NCBI GenBank assembly: GCA_951394045.1
Contig: OX595999.1
Location: forward strand, 1,364,001 to 1,428,000
Reading direction: 5' to 3'
DNA from: Nitzschia sp. DOCU1
Taxonomy: Eukaryota; Bacillariophyta; Bacillariophyceae; Bacillariales; Bacillariaceae
DNA length: 64,000 nt
This document shows, piece after piece, positions 50,346 through 59,538 of this stretch. The position numbers and the translations under genes are program-made. How positions within the stretch are numbered: the first letter of the stretch is position 1; each line of letters opens with the position of its first letter. The notes beneath the pieces were generated by a model, which was not told where the DNA came from, made no database searches, and saw only the letters and a list, made by a program, of their open reading frames with translations.

Positions 50346-50964
50346 GGTTAGTCCAAATGCTTCTCGGTGCTATTTCGCGATTTTCCCACCATTTCGAGCT
50401 TTCAAGAGGAGATGCTGTCATGATCCTTTCCCTTTGGCTCGTTGCTTTCCTCATCCGTCCGTGATACGCGGTTTATTTATCAATCTCGCTCACCGTTGGA
50501 GGTGCTCGAGATTCGCCGGCTGGCGCGGGTTTCCGCATCCACAGACTTTATGCCCTTCCGTCTGCGATCGCGATCACCAGCGTTGGCGAATCCAACTCCA
50601 TGTATCACGAAGATGTAGATCCTACAGGGATTCTCTCTCTCTCTAATCATCCTCATTAATTAGAGGCTTTTGCGAGTGCGCCGTGACCCTCGGATTGAAG
50701 CGATATATATAATTATTCAAATATGGATAAACGTTTTCGCTAAGCAAGCATTCATATGTTACATCAAAATGTATATTTCGAAATGTTCATGTGCATGCCT
50801 TTGCCATTCATCGCCGGTTCGTTCGCCTTGGCCCACATTTTGCCACCGACAGATCAAAATTTGCGATACTGCGACAACCATTCACATTCATTTTCATAAT
50901 CTCTTCACTTTGACAACGCCCTGTCAATATTTCATCAACGAGATCCAACCAAAAGGAGTCCAAC
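50346..50964. other. Intergenic region upstream of a small gene
   Basis: About 620 bp holding the promoter of HAD copy 2 and that of the gene at 50965. It is pyrimidine- and A/T-rich in places (TCTCTCTCTCTC near 50632-50643). No gene was called; a minus-strand ORF from 51428 into this region is treated as antisense shadow. Confidence 0.4.
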
Positions 50965-51432
50965 ATGTTTTCCAAGAAATCTTCGAAAGAATCTGTGTCC
51001 CAGTCAGAATCGCAAGTCACTCTTGTCGCCAAGGATTCAGTTGACGTCATTGATCGATTCTTTGGTTTCACAGAACGAATGGTGTGCTCCGCTGACAAAA
51101 CAACGAACGTTATTCTAGATCCAGTTCTTTTGCAAAAAGAAGAAGAGAGTGGCTTCATCTGTGGCAAACGAGAGCAGACTGCCGATGATGAAGTTTTCTT
51201 TGCCGGCATGTGCAACCTCATGGACAAGATTACCGAGGAGGCCGGGTTAGAAAAGAAAGGAAGTGAAGAGTCTGGAAACACGGAAATCGAGACTATGGAT
51301 GGAACATCGGTCCAAAAGCGATCCAAGAACAAGCGTGGACTACTTGCAGTTTTCGGATTTTTCGCGGCATTCATGGGCTGCAATGGGAGAGAAGAAGTGG
51401 TCCAGAGCGTGATTCTAACGGAGGCCAACTAG
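50965..51432 (+). CDS. Small hypothetical protein with C-terminal hydrophobic segment
   Basis: A 155-aa ORF. The N-terminus is Ser/Lys-rich (MFSKKSSKESVSQ). The middle has 'SVDVIDRFFGFTERMVCSA' and 'FFAGMCNLMDKITEEAG', which look amphipathic. The C-terminal part has RSKNKRGLLAVFGFFAAFMGC, a basic stretch before a short hydrophobic helix that could anchor to a membrane. No known family recognised. A competing 206-codon minus-strand ORF overlaps it, but its composition (Ser/Arg/Thr-rich) looks less protein-like. Confidence 0.45.
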   Translation: MFSKKSSKESVSQSESQVTLVAKDSVDVIDRFFGFTERMVCSADKTTNVILDPVLLQKEEESGFICGKREQTADDEVFFAGMCNLMDKITEEAGLEKKGSEESGNTEIETMDGTSVQKRSKNKRGLLAVFGFFAAFMGCNGREEVVQSVILTEAN

Positions 51433-52087
51433 AATGCCGCGGTTCAACATCATAACATCATCGGGGCCTGATACGTTGCGATCTGCCCGTGTCCATCGGC
51501 TCCGCTCCCAACCTGACCTGTATTTTAGTAAGCTCTTATTTTATTACCCACTAGTCGACCCACTAGTCGACCCGACTAGATTTATCACCATATTAGGTAT
51601 TTCTCCAATTTTGTATCTCCACTTTCTTTGCCTGTGGCTACCTTTGCTGCGATTTTTTGCTGCTTATCACTTTGCCTCCTTTGGGAGCAGAAGGGACCTT
51701 TGAACCCCATTCTGCCCGTCCATTGTCTGTGATGCGATAGGAAGCTTCGTTTGTTAGAGGCAATAGTGCGGGTCCTGACTTTTCAAGGAAAAACCACGGA
51801 CTCGGGAAGATATCGGTATAGTAGTAGAACCACTTTCCTGTCTCAGACTATTAGTACCGCGGACGCAAGCAACAATAGCTGGCAAAGAAACGATGAAGTC
51901 GTTCTGGTCGATTCCTTGCGATGACGTGGCATCGGCACGAATTCTTCTAAAGCGAAGCGACGCTAAACGCACCACATCATCCAAACTACGACCGCAATCT
52001 GACCACGATGGCTACGAATGCATCACGCACGAGATAAGAAGCAAGAATGGACCTTTGGACCATCATTCTTCTCATTATATCATAGAC
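51433..52087. other. Intergenic region upstream of selenoprotein gene
   Basis: Contains a 12-bp unit, CCCACTAGTCGA, repeated twice (51547-51570). An open frame from 51893 runs into the selenoprotein gene, but the ATG at 52088 begins the signal peptide. Confidence 0.45.
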
Positions 52088-52954
52088 ATGAGGTTAACAT
52101 CCTCGGCCCTTGCCGCAGCTGCCTTTGCAGTTGCGGCGTACAGCGCCAGCGCCTTTCAACCTGTCTCTTTGTCTGTGGGGCACCATGCCTCAACTTTTCA
52201 GCCTGCTCGATTCAATGCTGGGTTGACAACACTTGCCAGCACGACATCTACCGATGAGAGTTCACCCTGTGCCATGCCAAACGATGTAATTCCCGAAAGT
52301 GTTACTGCCCGAGCTCTCCGCTCTGCCGTCTTGACGAATGCCAATGGCGATTTGGTCCGTTTGGACGAGAAAATGGGCCCCGGCACCTCGGTTGTCATTT
52401 TCCTCCGACACTTGGGCTGACCCTACTGCTGGAGTTACGCCAAGGATTGGTGTGAGCTCCAGCAATCCAAGGAGATGGATGGCATCTCTGGTCCGATTTT
52501 TATTTCCATTGGAGATGCAGAAAAGTTGAATCTGTTCTTGGAAAAGAATCCCTATGTAGATCGGGACAGTGTCCTGGTGGATGGATACGACTTTGACGCC
52601 TACAAGGCGGCCGGCTTTGGGCGATTTGATGAACAAGATAAAGAAGTTGCCAAGGAAGCTACCAAACAAATGAAAGCGCCCGCCATTGGTCTCAAGGGTT
52701 CTTGGGACTACATTACAAGCGCCGGCAAGCTGGCCCCCATTCCCAAGGATATGAAATTTGGGGAAATTCCAGAAGGAGTCTTACGATTGGGAGGTACATT
52801 TGTGGTCAATGGTAATGAGATCAAGTATCGATGGAGTGATCGATTACCTGGCGACCATCCCGATATTGAGCAAGTGTACCAAATCGCCAAGGAAGAATCC
52901 AGCAAGAAAAAGGCCCCATCCATGTTCCAACTGCCCAATTTTTTCAGCCTTTAG
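52088..52954 (+). CDS. Plastid-targeted PRXL2/AhpC-TSA-like selenoprotein (in-frame TGA = Sec)
   Basis: From the ATG at 52088 the frame encodes 288 aa, interrupted only by TGA at 52418-52420 (residue 111). The TGA falls exactly at the redox-active position of the thioredoxin-fold motif, giving LGUPYCWSYA, i.e. U-x-x-C where relatives have C-x-x-C. Open frame and family similarity continue without shift on both sides (VVIFLRH before; GPIFISIGDAEKLNLFL, SVLVDGYDFDAYKAAGFGRF and RLGGTFVVNG after). The N-terminus (MRLTSSALAAAAFAVAAYSASAFQPVSL in its first 28 residues) has a signal peptide with the diatom plastid-import Phe at its cleavage site (SASAFQP). It probably reduces peroxides or thiols in the plastid. 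A SECIS-like fold lies 74 bp past the stop. Confidence 0.85.
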
Positions 52955-53021
52955 AAGCTTCCGGGTATCGTCATGAGGGAAGATAGAAGATACAGACTAC
53001 GTATCGAAAGAGTTGCTCAGA

Positions 53022-53073
53022 GTGTAAATGACGCTGGTGTCGTGATCATAGATCTTCACCGGCTGAACGGCAC
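53022..53073 (+). promoter_or_regulatory. Candidate SECIS element
   Basis: In the 3' flank of the selenoprotein gene: lower helix GTGT (53022-53025) with GCAC (53070-53073), ATGA (53028-53031), stem GCTGGTG (53033-53039) with CACCGGC (53057-53063), then TGAA (53064-53067). The 17-nt apical region can form a small GATC/GATC stem but lacks the canonical unpaired AA, so it is only SECIS-like. Confidence 0.35.
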
Positions 53074-53158
53074 AATGACAACGCTTGAGATACACCTGCT
53101 GTATCATTCTAATTCGATGAAATAGGCCATACTGCATTATTTTTTGCGACACGATTCG

Positions 53159-54421
53159 CTAGCTTTTATTGACTGCCTTTTGTCCCTTTGTCTTGTCGAT
53201 GAGTCTCTGGAACATGGAATGGATCCTTGCCGTGGCCTCGCTGGTAGTCATGGTGGACGACCCATGTGGGTCATTGAATTCCGCGTTCATATTTGTAAAG
53301 ACCGACTCGAGGGGTCGTAGGAAAAAGGGTGCACTCAACCGTGGCTCTTGAGAGGTTGGTAAGACTACTCGATGAATACAAGCTTGTACGGCTTGATTTG
53401 TTAGTAATTCCATCCATTTTCCTGCCAAAACCACCACATAACGGGTCCTCGGTGACGGCAACTCTTGTACAAGTGACTCGGGTGCAATCCATTTTTCCGA
53501 CCGAGGGGTCCATAATTGCAAGCCAGGAGTAGCACTGAGTGGAATGGATGTCATCAATGTCCAATCGGTATGTGCCCGTAATGATTCTTTGAGATTGCCT
53601 GTTTCGTCTGCACCTGTCAAGATGTATCGTGACAAGCGATGGTTGGCACTTGCAAAGCGTGTGCTATTACTATGGAATAGACCATCCATCACCCGTTGCA
53701 TGACCTGGGGTTCTTGTTGCAAGGCTCCCGCCGAGACCGCCACTGCCACAGTTGATGCTATCTGGGCCAACTCTTGAAAGGAACCCGCCACTCCACGTTG
53801 TGACCTAGCCGAGTTTCCCAAAAGATCTTGAATGGTTGTTGGAAGAATGACATCTTGGGGAGTATTATAGGTTTGTACAAATCGGTATCCCAAATGTTCA
53901 TCAGACTCGCCTTCCCTAGGAATCGCTTGATGGTGCAACTCGCTTTCGGGAATGCTGTCGCTAGCAAAGAATTTCTCTAATGACCACCACATGTCTCGGA
54001 TCAACGACTCTTGATCTTCGTCCAACTCCAACACCAGATAATTCCCTGTCAATGCAAATTGCTGAGCCAAGTGAAAACGTTCTTCCATGGTGGACTCGGT
54101 ACATGACGTCAAACGTTCCAGTTCGGCCCACGAGACAATGGGACGCAGAACTTGTTCTGCTGAAATGTCGTTGGCAAGTTGATCGAATCCTTGCTGGTCA
54201 GCTTTTGCGATTCTCTCTGACACATGATCTTGAAAAATTTGAAATGGAGTCTGAACTGTTTGCGCTGTGGTCTCGGTATTCTCGGCGGTACTCGACACCC
54301 TGGGACTTGGAACCCTTCTTGGCGGCATCAGTCGCCCGCCGCCCACGTGAACGCGGCCGAATCCAGCCGCAAGAGAAATGCATGATGCTACTATTAAGAA
54401 CCAACGAGACATTGCTTTCAC
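53159..54421 (-). CDS. 2-oxoglutarate/Fe(II)-dependent dioxygenase-like protein
   Basis: The 420-aa protein has a hydrophobic N-terminus (WFLIVASCISLAAGFG), likely a signal peptide and possibly a plastid presequence with Phe at the cleavage site. The C-terminal half has the iron-binding triad of the isopenicillin-N-synthase-like family: HTD (His284, Asp286) and His350 in CIHRVVLP, followed by RLSAPFF, where Arg361 and Ser363 would bind 2-oxoglutarate. The N-terminal half fits the DIOX_N region. The family hydroxylates or desaturates small molecules; the substrate here is unknown. Intronless and convergent with the selenoprotein gene. Confidence 0.75.
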   Translation of the reverse strand: MKAMSRWFLIVASCISLAAGFGRVHVGGGRLMPPRRVPSPRVSSTAENTETTAQTVQTPFQIFQDHVSERIAKADQQGFDQLANDISAEQVLRPIVSWAELERLTSCTESTMEERFHLAQQFALTGNYLVLELDEDQESLIRDMWWSLEKFFASDSIPESELHHQAIPREGESDEHLGYRFVQTYNTPQDVILPTTIQDLLGNSARSQRGVAGSFQELAQIASTVAVAVSAGALQQEPQVMQRVMDGLFHSNSTRFASANHRLSRYILTGADETGNLKESLRAHTDWTLMTSIPLSATPGLQLWTPRSEKWIAPESLVQELPSPRTRYVVVLAGKWMELLTNQAVQACIHRVVLPTSQEPRLSAPFFLRPLESVFTNMNAEFNDPHGSSTMTTSEATARIHSMFQRLIDKTKGQKAVNKS

Positions 54422-54792
54422 ATGCCCCTAAGGCCTGGCGTCCTGCTGGGAGGGTCAACAATCATAATGTCTCTTGCGTCGAACGTCATCATGGTGGTGG
54501 AAGGATCGGCGGCGGCAATTTTCGCATGCTCTAGTGAAGGATTTCGAATCTTGGATGTTGTCGTGTGAGTCGAATCCCTAATTGATACTTCCGTCGTCCG
54601 TATGATTGACTGGACAGACTCATCGGCAGTCACGAATCAAACGCGAATCACGGTTTCGAAAAAACTACACGAAAACGATCGTGCAACCTTGCGCGCATGA
54701 CAAAACCATTCTACTAGTACCAACCATACTCTCTTCCATTACTCGTACATCATTCCAATTGTCATTTTCACCTGTATTATATTCTATCCATC
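54422..54792. other. Divergent promoter region
   Basis: 371 bp between the dioxygenase (-) and the cysteine-rich membrane protein (+). No gene; no motif singled out. Confidence 0.4.
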
Positions 54793-57453
54793 ATGCGGGT
54801 TCTAGCCTTGTTGCTGCTGCTGTGGCTTGTCGAGCGCAATGCTGCGGCTAATGACAACAACAATGATGGCCCCCCGTCGTCATCTCCTTGTCCCTCTCGA
54901 GTACCCTCGGATCAGACATGCCCTCAAGGATGCTACCAAGCCTCTGGAAAAATGAATTCGGACGGTTCCCGACCTTGTGAACCGGTTGGAATTGGAAATT
55001 ACAGCCCTGGTGATGATAATCGTCGATATCCCTGCGAGTTTGGAACGTATTCTTCGCACAATGCTGCGAATGCCTGCACCCATTGTCCGGCGGGCTTTTA
55101 TTCTTCCTCGGCAGGAGCATTTGAATGTGAGATTTGTCCTTTGGGGACTTACTCAAATCTGCCTCGATCCATCTTTTGTTCGCCATGTGATCCAGAATTT
55201 TATGATGGAGATGGCGCCAACGCGATTCAAGTGTGGGACGGCAAGGTCTATTGCGATTTTACCACACCATCGCAGACGGCACAGACCAAGACGACAGGTG
55301 CATCTCCCACCATGGCTCCATCCTTGGAGAGTGCCAACTTGCCCGTCACTCCACCACCATCGGATGCGACCGTCGTAGAAACCATTGCCAAGTTTGGTGC
55401 GACCAATGAATTGCAGGACGAGCAACCTGAAGAAGACGAAGAAGACGAATGGTGCTTGAAAAGTGAATATGAATGGCACGATGAATGCACCACGTGTCCT
55501 TCCACTCTTCGGTCCATTCTACATCCCCTTTGGATGGTAACTGTGCTTGTTGCCACGATTACGGCTCTGGCTTGCTTGCCAACGAGTTCGGCTGCCATTG
55601 TCTGGATGGGCATTGAGTACTTGCAGCTGGCCTTCTTTTTGGGTCTGGTTCCCATGCACAATGTGGAACGCCACTTTATACTCGAACATTTACGCCGATG
55701 GATACTTTCCGTCTTTGCCATGGACTTGGATGCAGGCCTGGCTTGGCAGTGTATGATGGGACTTTCGGCGTCTGTGGATCACATGTTTGTCTTGCTACTT
55801 CCCATGGTAGTGGCATGCTTGGTTTGGATCATTGTCCAAGCTTTCCCCAGGGCGTCTCCACGTGTTGGAAAGTGGATTGCGATTGGCTTTAGTCTTGGAC
55901 ATTTCAAGTTGGTGCTTACGTCTTTGGAGGCCCTTCACTGTTCTGGAAACGATTGGTTTTGTCGAGATCCCTTGTTGTCGTCGATTGTTGGTGTCATTGG
56001 ACTGGCCTTGTACGGTGCCATTTCTCCATTTTGGATATTGTGGACTCGATATCGACATTTCAAGGCGTCGTCTTTGGAAGAAATCGACATGGCATGGAGT
56101 CGTGACCTAGGTTTTGAGCATTGTTGGTGGTGGCCTGGATTCTGGATATTGCGACGAAGTCTCTTGGCGACACTTCCCGTCGTGCTGCTGGATCAGGCCT
56201 CGTGGATATTGACCGGCTTCTTGGTCGCGCTCATGGCCTCCGAACTTGTTCAACGCTTTGCATCGCCATTTGCCACGGATTCTTCCGACGAACTTTCCAA
56301 TCGATGGTTCCGCCTGGCCACTGTCGACACAGTTCTTCAGGCATCCATCATTGGCTTGACGGGTCTGAGCTTTCTGGCCTTGGCCATGCCTCCAGAAACA
56401 ATGCGCGCTGATGGTGTCGTCATTGCAATTTTATTCTTGACACTTTGGATTCCCAGTGTGGCATATTGGATGGCCGCCATGATCTACTCGTATCTTCACT
56501 TCCAATTCGAAGACGAAGCCGACCAAGTAGAAAGTCAAGATGACGCCAAGTCCAACACGTCTGCTTCGACTACTTCCAGCAGTCGGCAACGAAAGTATCA
56601 CTCCAGAGAAGCTGCTCCTCCAACGACTACCAATGTGACTACCAAGTCGAAACCATTTCCTCCTCCAGCCCCGCCTTCCATCAACAATGTGGAGGATACA
56701 GCGCTTCATCACAGTCTTTCTCTCATTCCCAGTACGGGACCAGGAGATGACTTGGATATTGAAACTATCTTGGCCGACCACGACGAAGAAGAGGCAGATT
56801 TGCCAACTTGGCGAAGATCCGAAGCATACTCCCAGTGGGTCGGAACGGGAGACTTGGCCATTCGAAGCGTCCTTCGGAATCGCCCCATTGCTACATCGTT
56901 GCGCAGCGAAGACGATGGCTACCTTCCACCATCGTTGCCGTCTCAAGATGGCACTCTTATGCCTCCACCACACCTTGGCTATGATAATGATGACACTTCT
57001 ACCTTGACGGATAACAATACGTATGCCAGCAGACCTGCACCACGGCAACACTACCATACTATGCGTCCACGTCCCTTGGAGTATCATGTGGCACCAGATC
57101 CAGATGCCTCGTCCCTGATGGAATCTTCGGGTGATGGGACTCCAATGATTTTTTCAGATGACAATGACGATGAAGGGGCCATGGAATATTATGTTTCCCA
57201 TCACTACCACCATCATCACCATAATCCTCCTGGCCAAGACTATCATGCCAAGTACGACGACGACGATTCTGATGATGTCACTGAAGTTTGGATCGACGAA
57301 GCCACTGGATTGCCGGTAGTTGATAAGCAGCCGGGAGAATGGGCCGATGTCATGACGGGAAAACCCGTAGACTCTGTCTCGTCGTCGTCGTCAACTTCCT
57401 CCTCTCGATCCTCGAAAAAGAACCGTTCTCGATCTTCGCGCAAGAGCAGCTGA
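54793..57453 (+). CDS. Cys-rich (GCC2/GCC3-like) multipass membrane protein
   Basis: The 886-aa protein starts with a signal peptide (VLALLLLLWLVERNAAA). Residues ~34-155 form a Cys-rich extracellular region with repeats of the ephrin-receptor/GCC2-GCC3 type (CPAGFYSSSAGAFECEICPLGTYS). A Pro/Ser/Thr linker and a second CxxC site follow. From about residue 245 to 590 there are roughly eight hydrophobic segments (for example LWMVTVLVATITALACL, VVACLVWIIVQAFP and GVVIAILFLTLWIPSVAYW). The last ~290 residues are a cytosolic disordered tail rich in Ser, Asp, Pro and His, ending in a basic Ser/Arg cluster (SRSSKKNRSRSSRKSS). A receptor or sensor role is possible; no enzymatic domain seen. Intronless. 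Confidence 0.72.
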   Translation: MRVLALLLLLWLVERNAAANDNNNDGPPSSSPCPSRVPSDQTCPQGCYQASGKMNSDGSRPCEPVGIGNYSPGDDNRRYPCEFGTYSSHNAANACTHCPAGFYSSSAGAFECEICPLGTYSNLPRSIFCSPCDPEFYDGDGANAIQVWDGKVYCDFTTPSQTAQTKTTGASPTMAPSLESANLPVTPPPSDATVVETIAKFGATNELQDEQPEEDEEDEWCLKSEYEWHDECTTCPSTLRSILHPLWMVTVLVATITALACLPTSSAAIVWMGIEYLQLAFFLGLVPMHNVERHFILEHLRRWILSVFAMDLDAGLAWQCMMGLSASVDHMFVLLLPMVVACLVWIIVQAFPRASPRVGKWIAIGFSLGHFKLVLTSLEALHCSGNDWFCRDPLLSSIVGVIGLALYGAISPFWILWTRYRHFKASSLEEIDMAWSRDLGFEHCWWWPGFWILRRSLLATLPVVLLDQASWILTGFLVALMASELVQRFASPFATDSSDELSNRWFRLATVDTVLQASIIGLTGLSFLALAMPPETMRADGVVIAILFLTLWIPSVAYWMAAMIYSYLHFQFEDEADQVESQDDAKSNTSASTTSSSRQRKYHSREAAPPTTTNVTTKSKPFPPPAPPSINNVEDTALHHSLSLIPSTGPGDDLDIETILADHDEEEADLPTWRRSEAYSQWVGTGDLAIRSVLRNRPIATSLRSEDDGYLPPSLPSQDGTLMPPPHLGYDNDDTSTLTDNNTYASRPAPRQHYHTMRPRPLEYHVAPDPDASSLMESSGDGTPMIFSDDNDDEGAMEYYVSHHYHHHHHNPPGQDYHAKYDDDDSDDVTEVWIDEATGLPVVDKQPGEWADVMTGKPVDSVSSSSSTSSSRSSKKNRSRSSRKSS

Positions 57454-57524
57454 CGAGAGACTCCTTGATACCGAGTGAAAGCGTCCAACATTGTGCTGAA
57501 TAGCCCAGTCAACACAAATAGCAA

Positions 57525-58886
57525 CTACTCCTTCTTTTCTTCATGATCCATTTCAGATGTAGCCACTACCACGTCTATGCTAGACGATTCCTTGTCATTG
57601 GTATCGGTCGTTTTGAGGCGTTTGACAGCTTTTTCCTCGTTTGTTTCGTTGTCGTTGCCGTCGGCAGGCCGTTTCGACAAAAAGTAAGAATCTTCATAGC
57701 GATGTTCACCCGTGACCAAGGCCGTATCCGCACTATGTTCCACTCCAATTTCTGATTTTTGGACCAGACCAAGTGCAGCCTTTCCAATTCCTTTCCATTC
57801 TAGATTCCACACTTTGAAGATTTGTTCCATGCTGGTGCAGTTGCACGTTTTGCCAATCGTCTGCCCTCCCGGGTACACTTGCGGCAAAAAGGGAACCCGT
57901 GGAATGGGCGTCCGTCGATTGTTCATCATTTCACATACCACATATTTGGGATTTTTAAAATGTGTATCATAGCGTGCCGCGTGCTGCAAGAATCTTTGAA
58001 TCACCAAGGTTTTGTCTTGTAGTGGTTGATCAAGGGGGCGGAAAATGGACGTGTTGTACAGGGCGGGTCGTCCCAGCAAAATCCCACTCGCCTTGGTCTT
58101 TAATTGCATTTCTTGTAATTCCTTTCGATCGTAAAAGTCGCCATTCAACAAAAAGGGGAAGTCGGGATGCTTCAATCTTAGAGTGGCCATGACTTGTTCC
58201 AACGTGGCCCAATCGGCAGGTTCCGTCGCATCATGTCCTACTCGTCGGGCGTGAATGGCTACTGCATTTGCACCTGCTTGTATCATTTGTTCCACAAAGT
58301 CCACTGTATCCTCTGCGGTCTTTAATAATCGGATTTTACACGAAATGGGTCGCGGAATGTGATGCCGCAACGTCGAAATGATGCTGGCAGCCCGTTTGGG
58401 ATCACTGAGTAAGGCACTGCCCATGCCGCCACTGACACTAAACTTTTTGGGACACCCCATGTTAATATCAATGGCGGCAAAGTCTTGATAGACATTTTGA
58501 GCGGCTTGTAGAGCGAGATCCGGCTCTCCCGTTCCCAATTGACACACCAACTTGTGTTGTTCCACAGCCGGATCGATGCGCACAATCAAGCAGGGCCGTT
58601 GTTCTCTCAAGAGTTTTCGTTGAACTTTTTTGGAAAAGTTGGAAGTATCTTTGACGTAGTCAATCGTTCCTAACACTGGGTTCTCTTGGCGCACGGTTTC
58701 GCTGAGACTGCGATCGACCAATTCTTCGCTGTACACCAAATCGGCGCCGTATTCCAAGGCGAGCACTCGGAGGGGAGTGGTGGAAGCGCGGACCATGGGG
58801 GCAAGGGCTTTGCCACGATACAGTTGATTGGCTTTTTCTTGAACATCAAACATGGTTGAAGGAGAAGAAGATGATGATTCTGCCAT
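57525..58886 (-). CDS. DUS2: tRNA-dihydrouridine synthase (DUS2-like)
   Basis: The 453-aa protein has the FMN-binding TIM barrel of the Dus family: GKALAPMVRASTTPLRVLAL, the 'DINMGCPKKFSVSGGMGSALL' active-site block with the catalytic Cys in GCP, CKIRLLKT, AVAIHARRV and FLLNGDFYDR (motif read from separate strands), and GILLGRPALYN. The barrel resembles eukaryotic DUS2, which reduces U20 in tRNA. The C-terminal ~150 residues have a 'WNLEWKGIGKAALGLVQK' helix and a Lys/Glu-rich tail without an obvious double-stranded RNA-binding domain. Its stop lies about 71 bp from that of the convergent membrane-protein gene. Intronless. Confidence 0.9.
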   Translation of the reverse strand: MAESSSSSPSTMFDVQEKANQLYRGKALAPMVRASTTPLRVLALEYGADLVYSEELVDRSLSETVRQENPVLGTIDYVKDTSNFSKKVQRKLLREQRPCLIVRIDPAVEQHKLVCQLGTGEPDLALQAAQNVYQDFAAIDINMGCPKKFSVSGGMGSALLSDPKRAASIISTLRHHIPRPISCKIRLLKTAEDTVDFVEQMIQAGANAVAIHARRVGHDATEPADWATLEQVMATLRLKHPDFPFLLNGDFYDRKELQEMQLKTKASGILLGRPALYNTSIFRPLDQPLQDKTLVIQRFLQHAARYDTHFKNPKYVVCEMMNNRRTPIPRVPFLPQVYPGGQTIGKTCNCTSMEQIFKVWNLEWKGIGKAALGLVQKSEIGVEHSADTALVTGEHRYEDSYFLSKRPADGNDNETNEEKAVKRLKTTDTNDKESSSIDVVVATSEMDHEEKKE

Positions 58887-59538
58887 GGTCCAAACAGTCT
58901 GATTGTAAGCCTATCTCAATCGCTGTTTTCGACCAAAGATTTAAATGGCCACGAACGTGTCGGTTTGCGGCATCAAAAATGGCGTGAATTGCCTGTCACG
59001 AGGCGAGTCGGTCGTCACAGTTTCCACTTATTAAAGAGGTCGTTGGAGTCAACCACGGTGTGAACAGCCAGTCGGTTTCGGGAATGCTCCCTACTGCTAC
59101 AGAGAGCCTTCATGATAGACGCAGTAGTCAAAGAGGCCAGTGTTGCAAGTCGAAGCATTGTTCTCTCTATTGGAAGAAGATTGCTCGTGTAGTAGCTACC
59201 GACATTTTGGGTAGCTTTCCAAGAGTCGAAGGAATCAGTCCTTTGGGAGACATGCGCGCGCGACTCGCGAGCCGAAACAACTATTGGGGTCGCTCCAGTC
59301 CATCTTTGGCGGGAAACCAACAAAATGCGGTTTTGGACCGTTGGGCGAGTGCCCCCAAGCCGATCTTTGCAACCCCCACACGCCTTTCGTATGATCGATC
59401 GAAGATGGCGAAGGAACGATGGGGCGACCCGATCAGTCTTTGTCAGCATTTGGAGCCATCGATTCACTCTGTGCTACTAGCTACAGAAAACGACAACGCA
59501 ATCTCCTAGGCTACACGTATTAGGGTGATTGAACCACG
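58887..59538. other. Divergent region with two competing unassigned ORFs
   Basis: Two opposed ORFs of about 150 codons overlap here (59060-59509 on + and 59015-59467 on -). Neither has a recognised motif, and I cannot tell which, if either, is real. The rest would be promoter for DUS2 (-) and the SET-like gene (+). Confidence 0.35.

Noticed and set aside
50808..51428. 206-codon minus-strand ORF
   Set aside because: It overlaps the plus-strand ORF at 50965-51432 and has Ser/Arg/Thr-rich, antisense-like composition with no motif. Only one of the two can be real, and I kept the plus-strand ORF at moderate confidence.
51547..51570. Two copies of a 12-bp tandem unit
   Set aside because: Too short and too few copies to argue for function.
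51893..52087. 65-codon upstream extension of the selenoprotein
   Set aside because: The ATG at 52088 starts directly at a signal peptide with the plastid-import motif; the extension would bury it.
52418..52420. Reading the TGA as a true stop, giving two genes
   Set aside because: Both halves are in the same frame, and the TGA replaces the conserved active-site Cys of the thioredoxin-fold motif; Sec is the simpler reading.
59015..59509. Opposed 150-codon ORFs between DUS2 and the SET-like gene
   Set aside because: No motif, and each is antisense to the other; left as an unassigned region.
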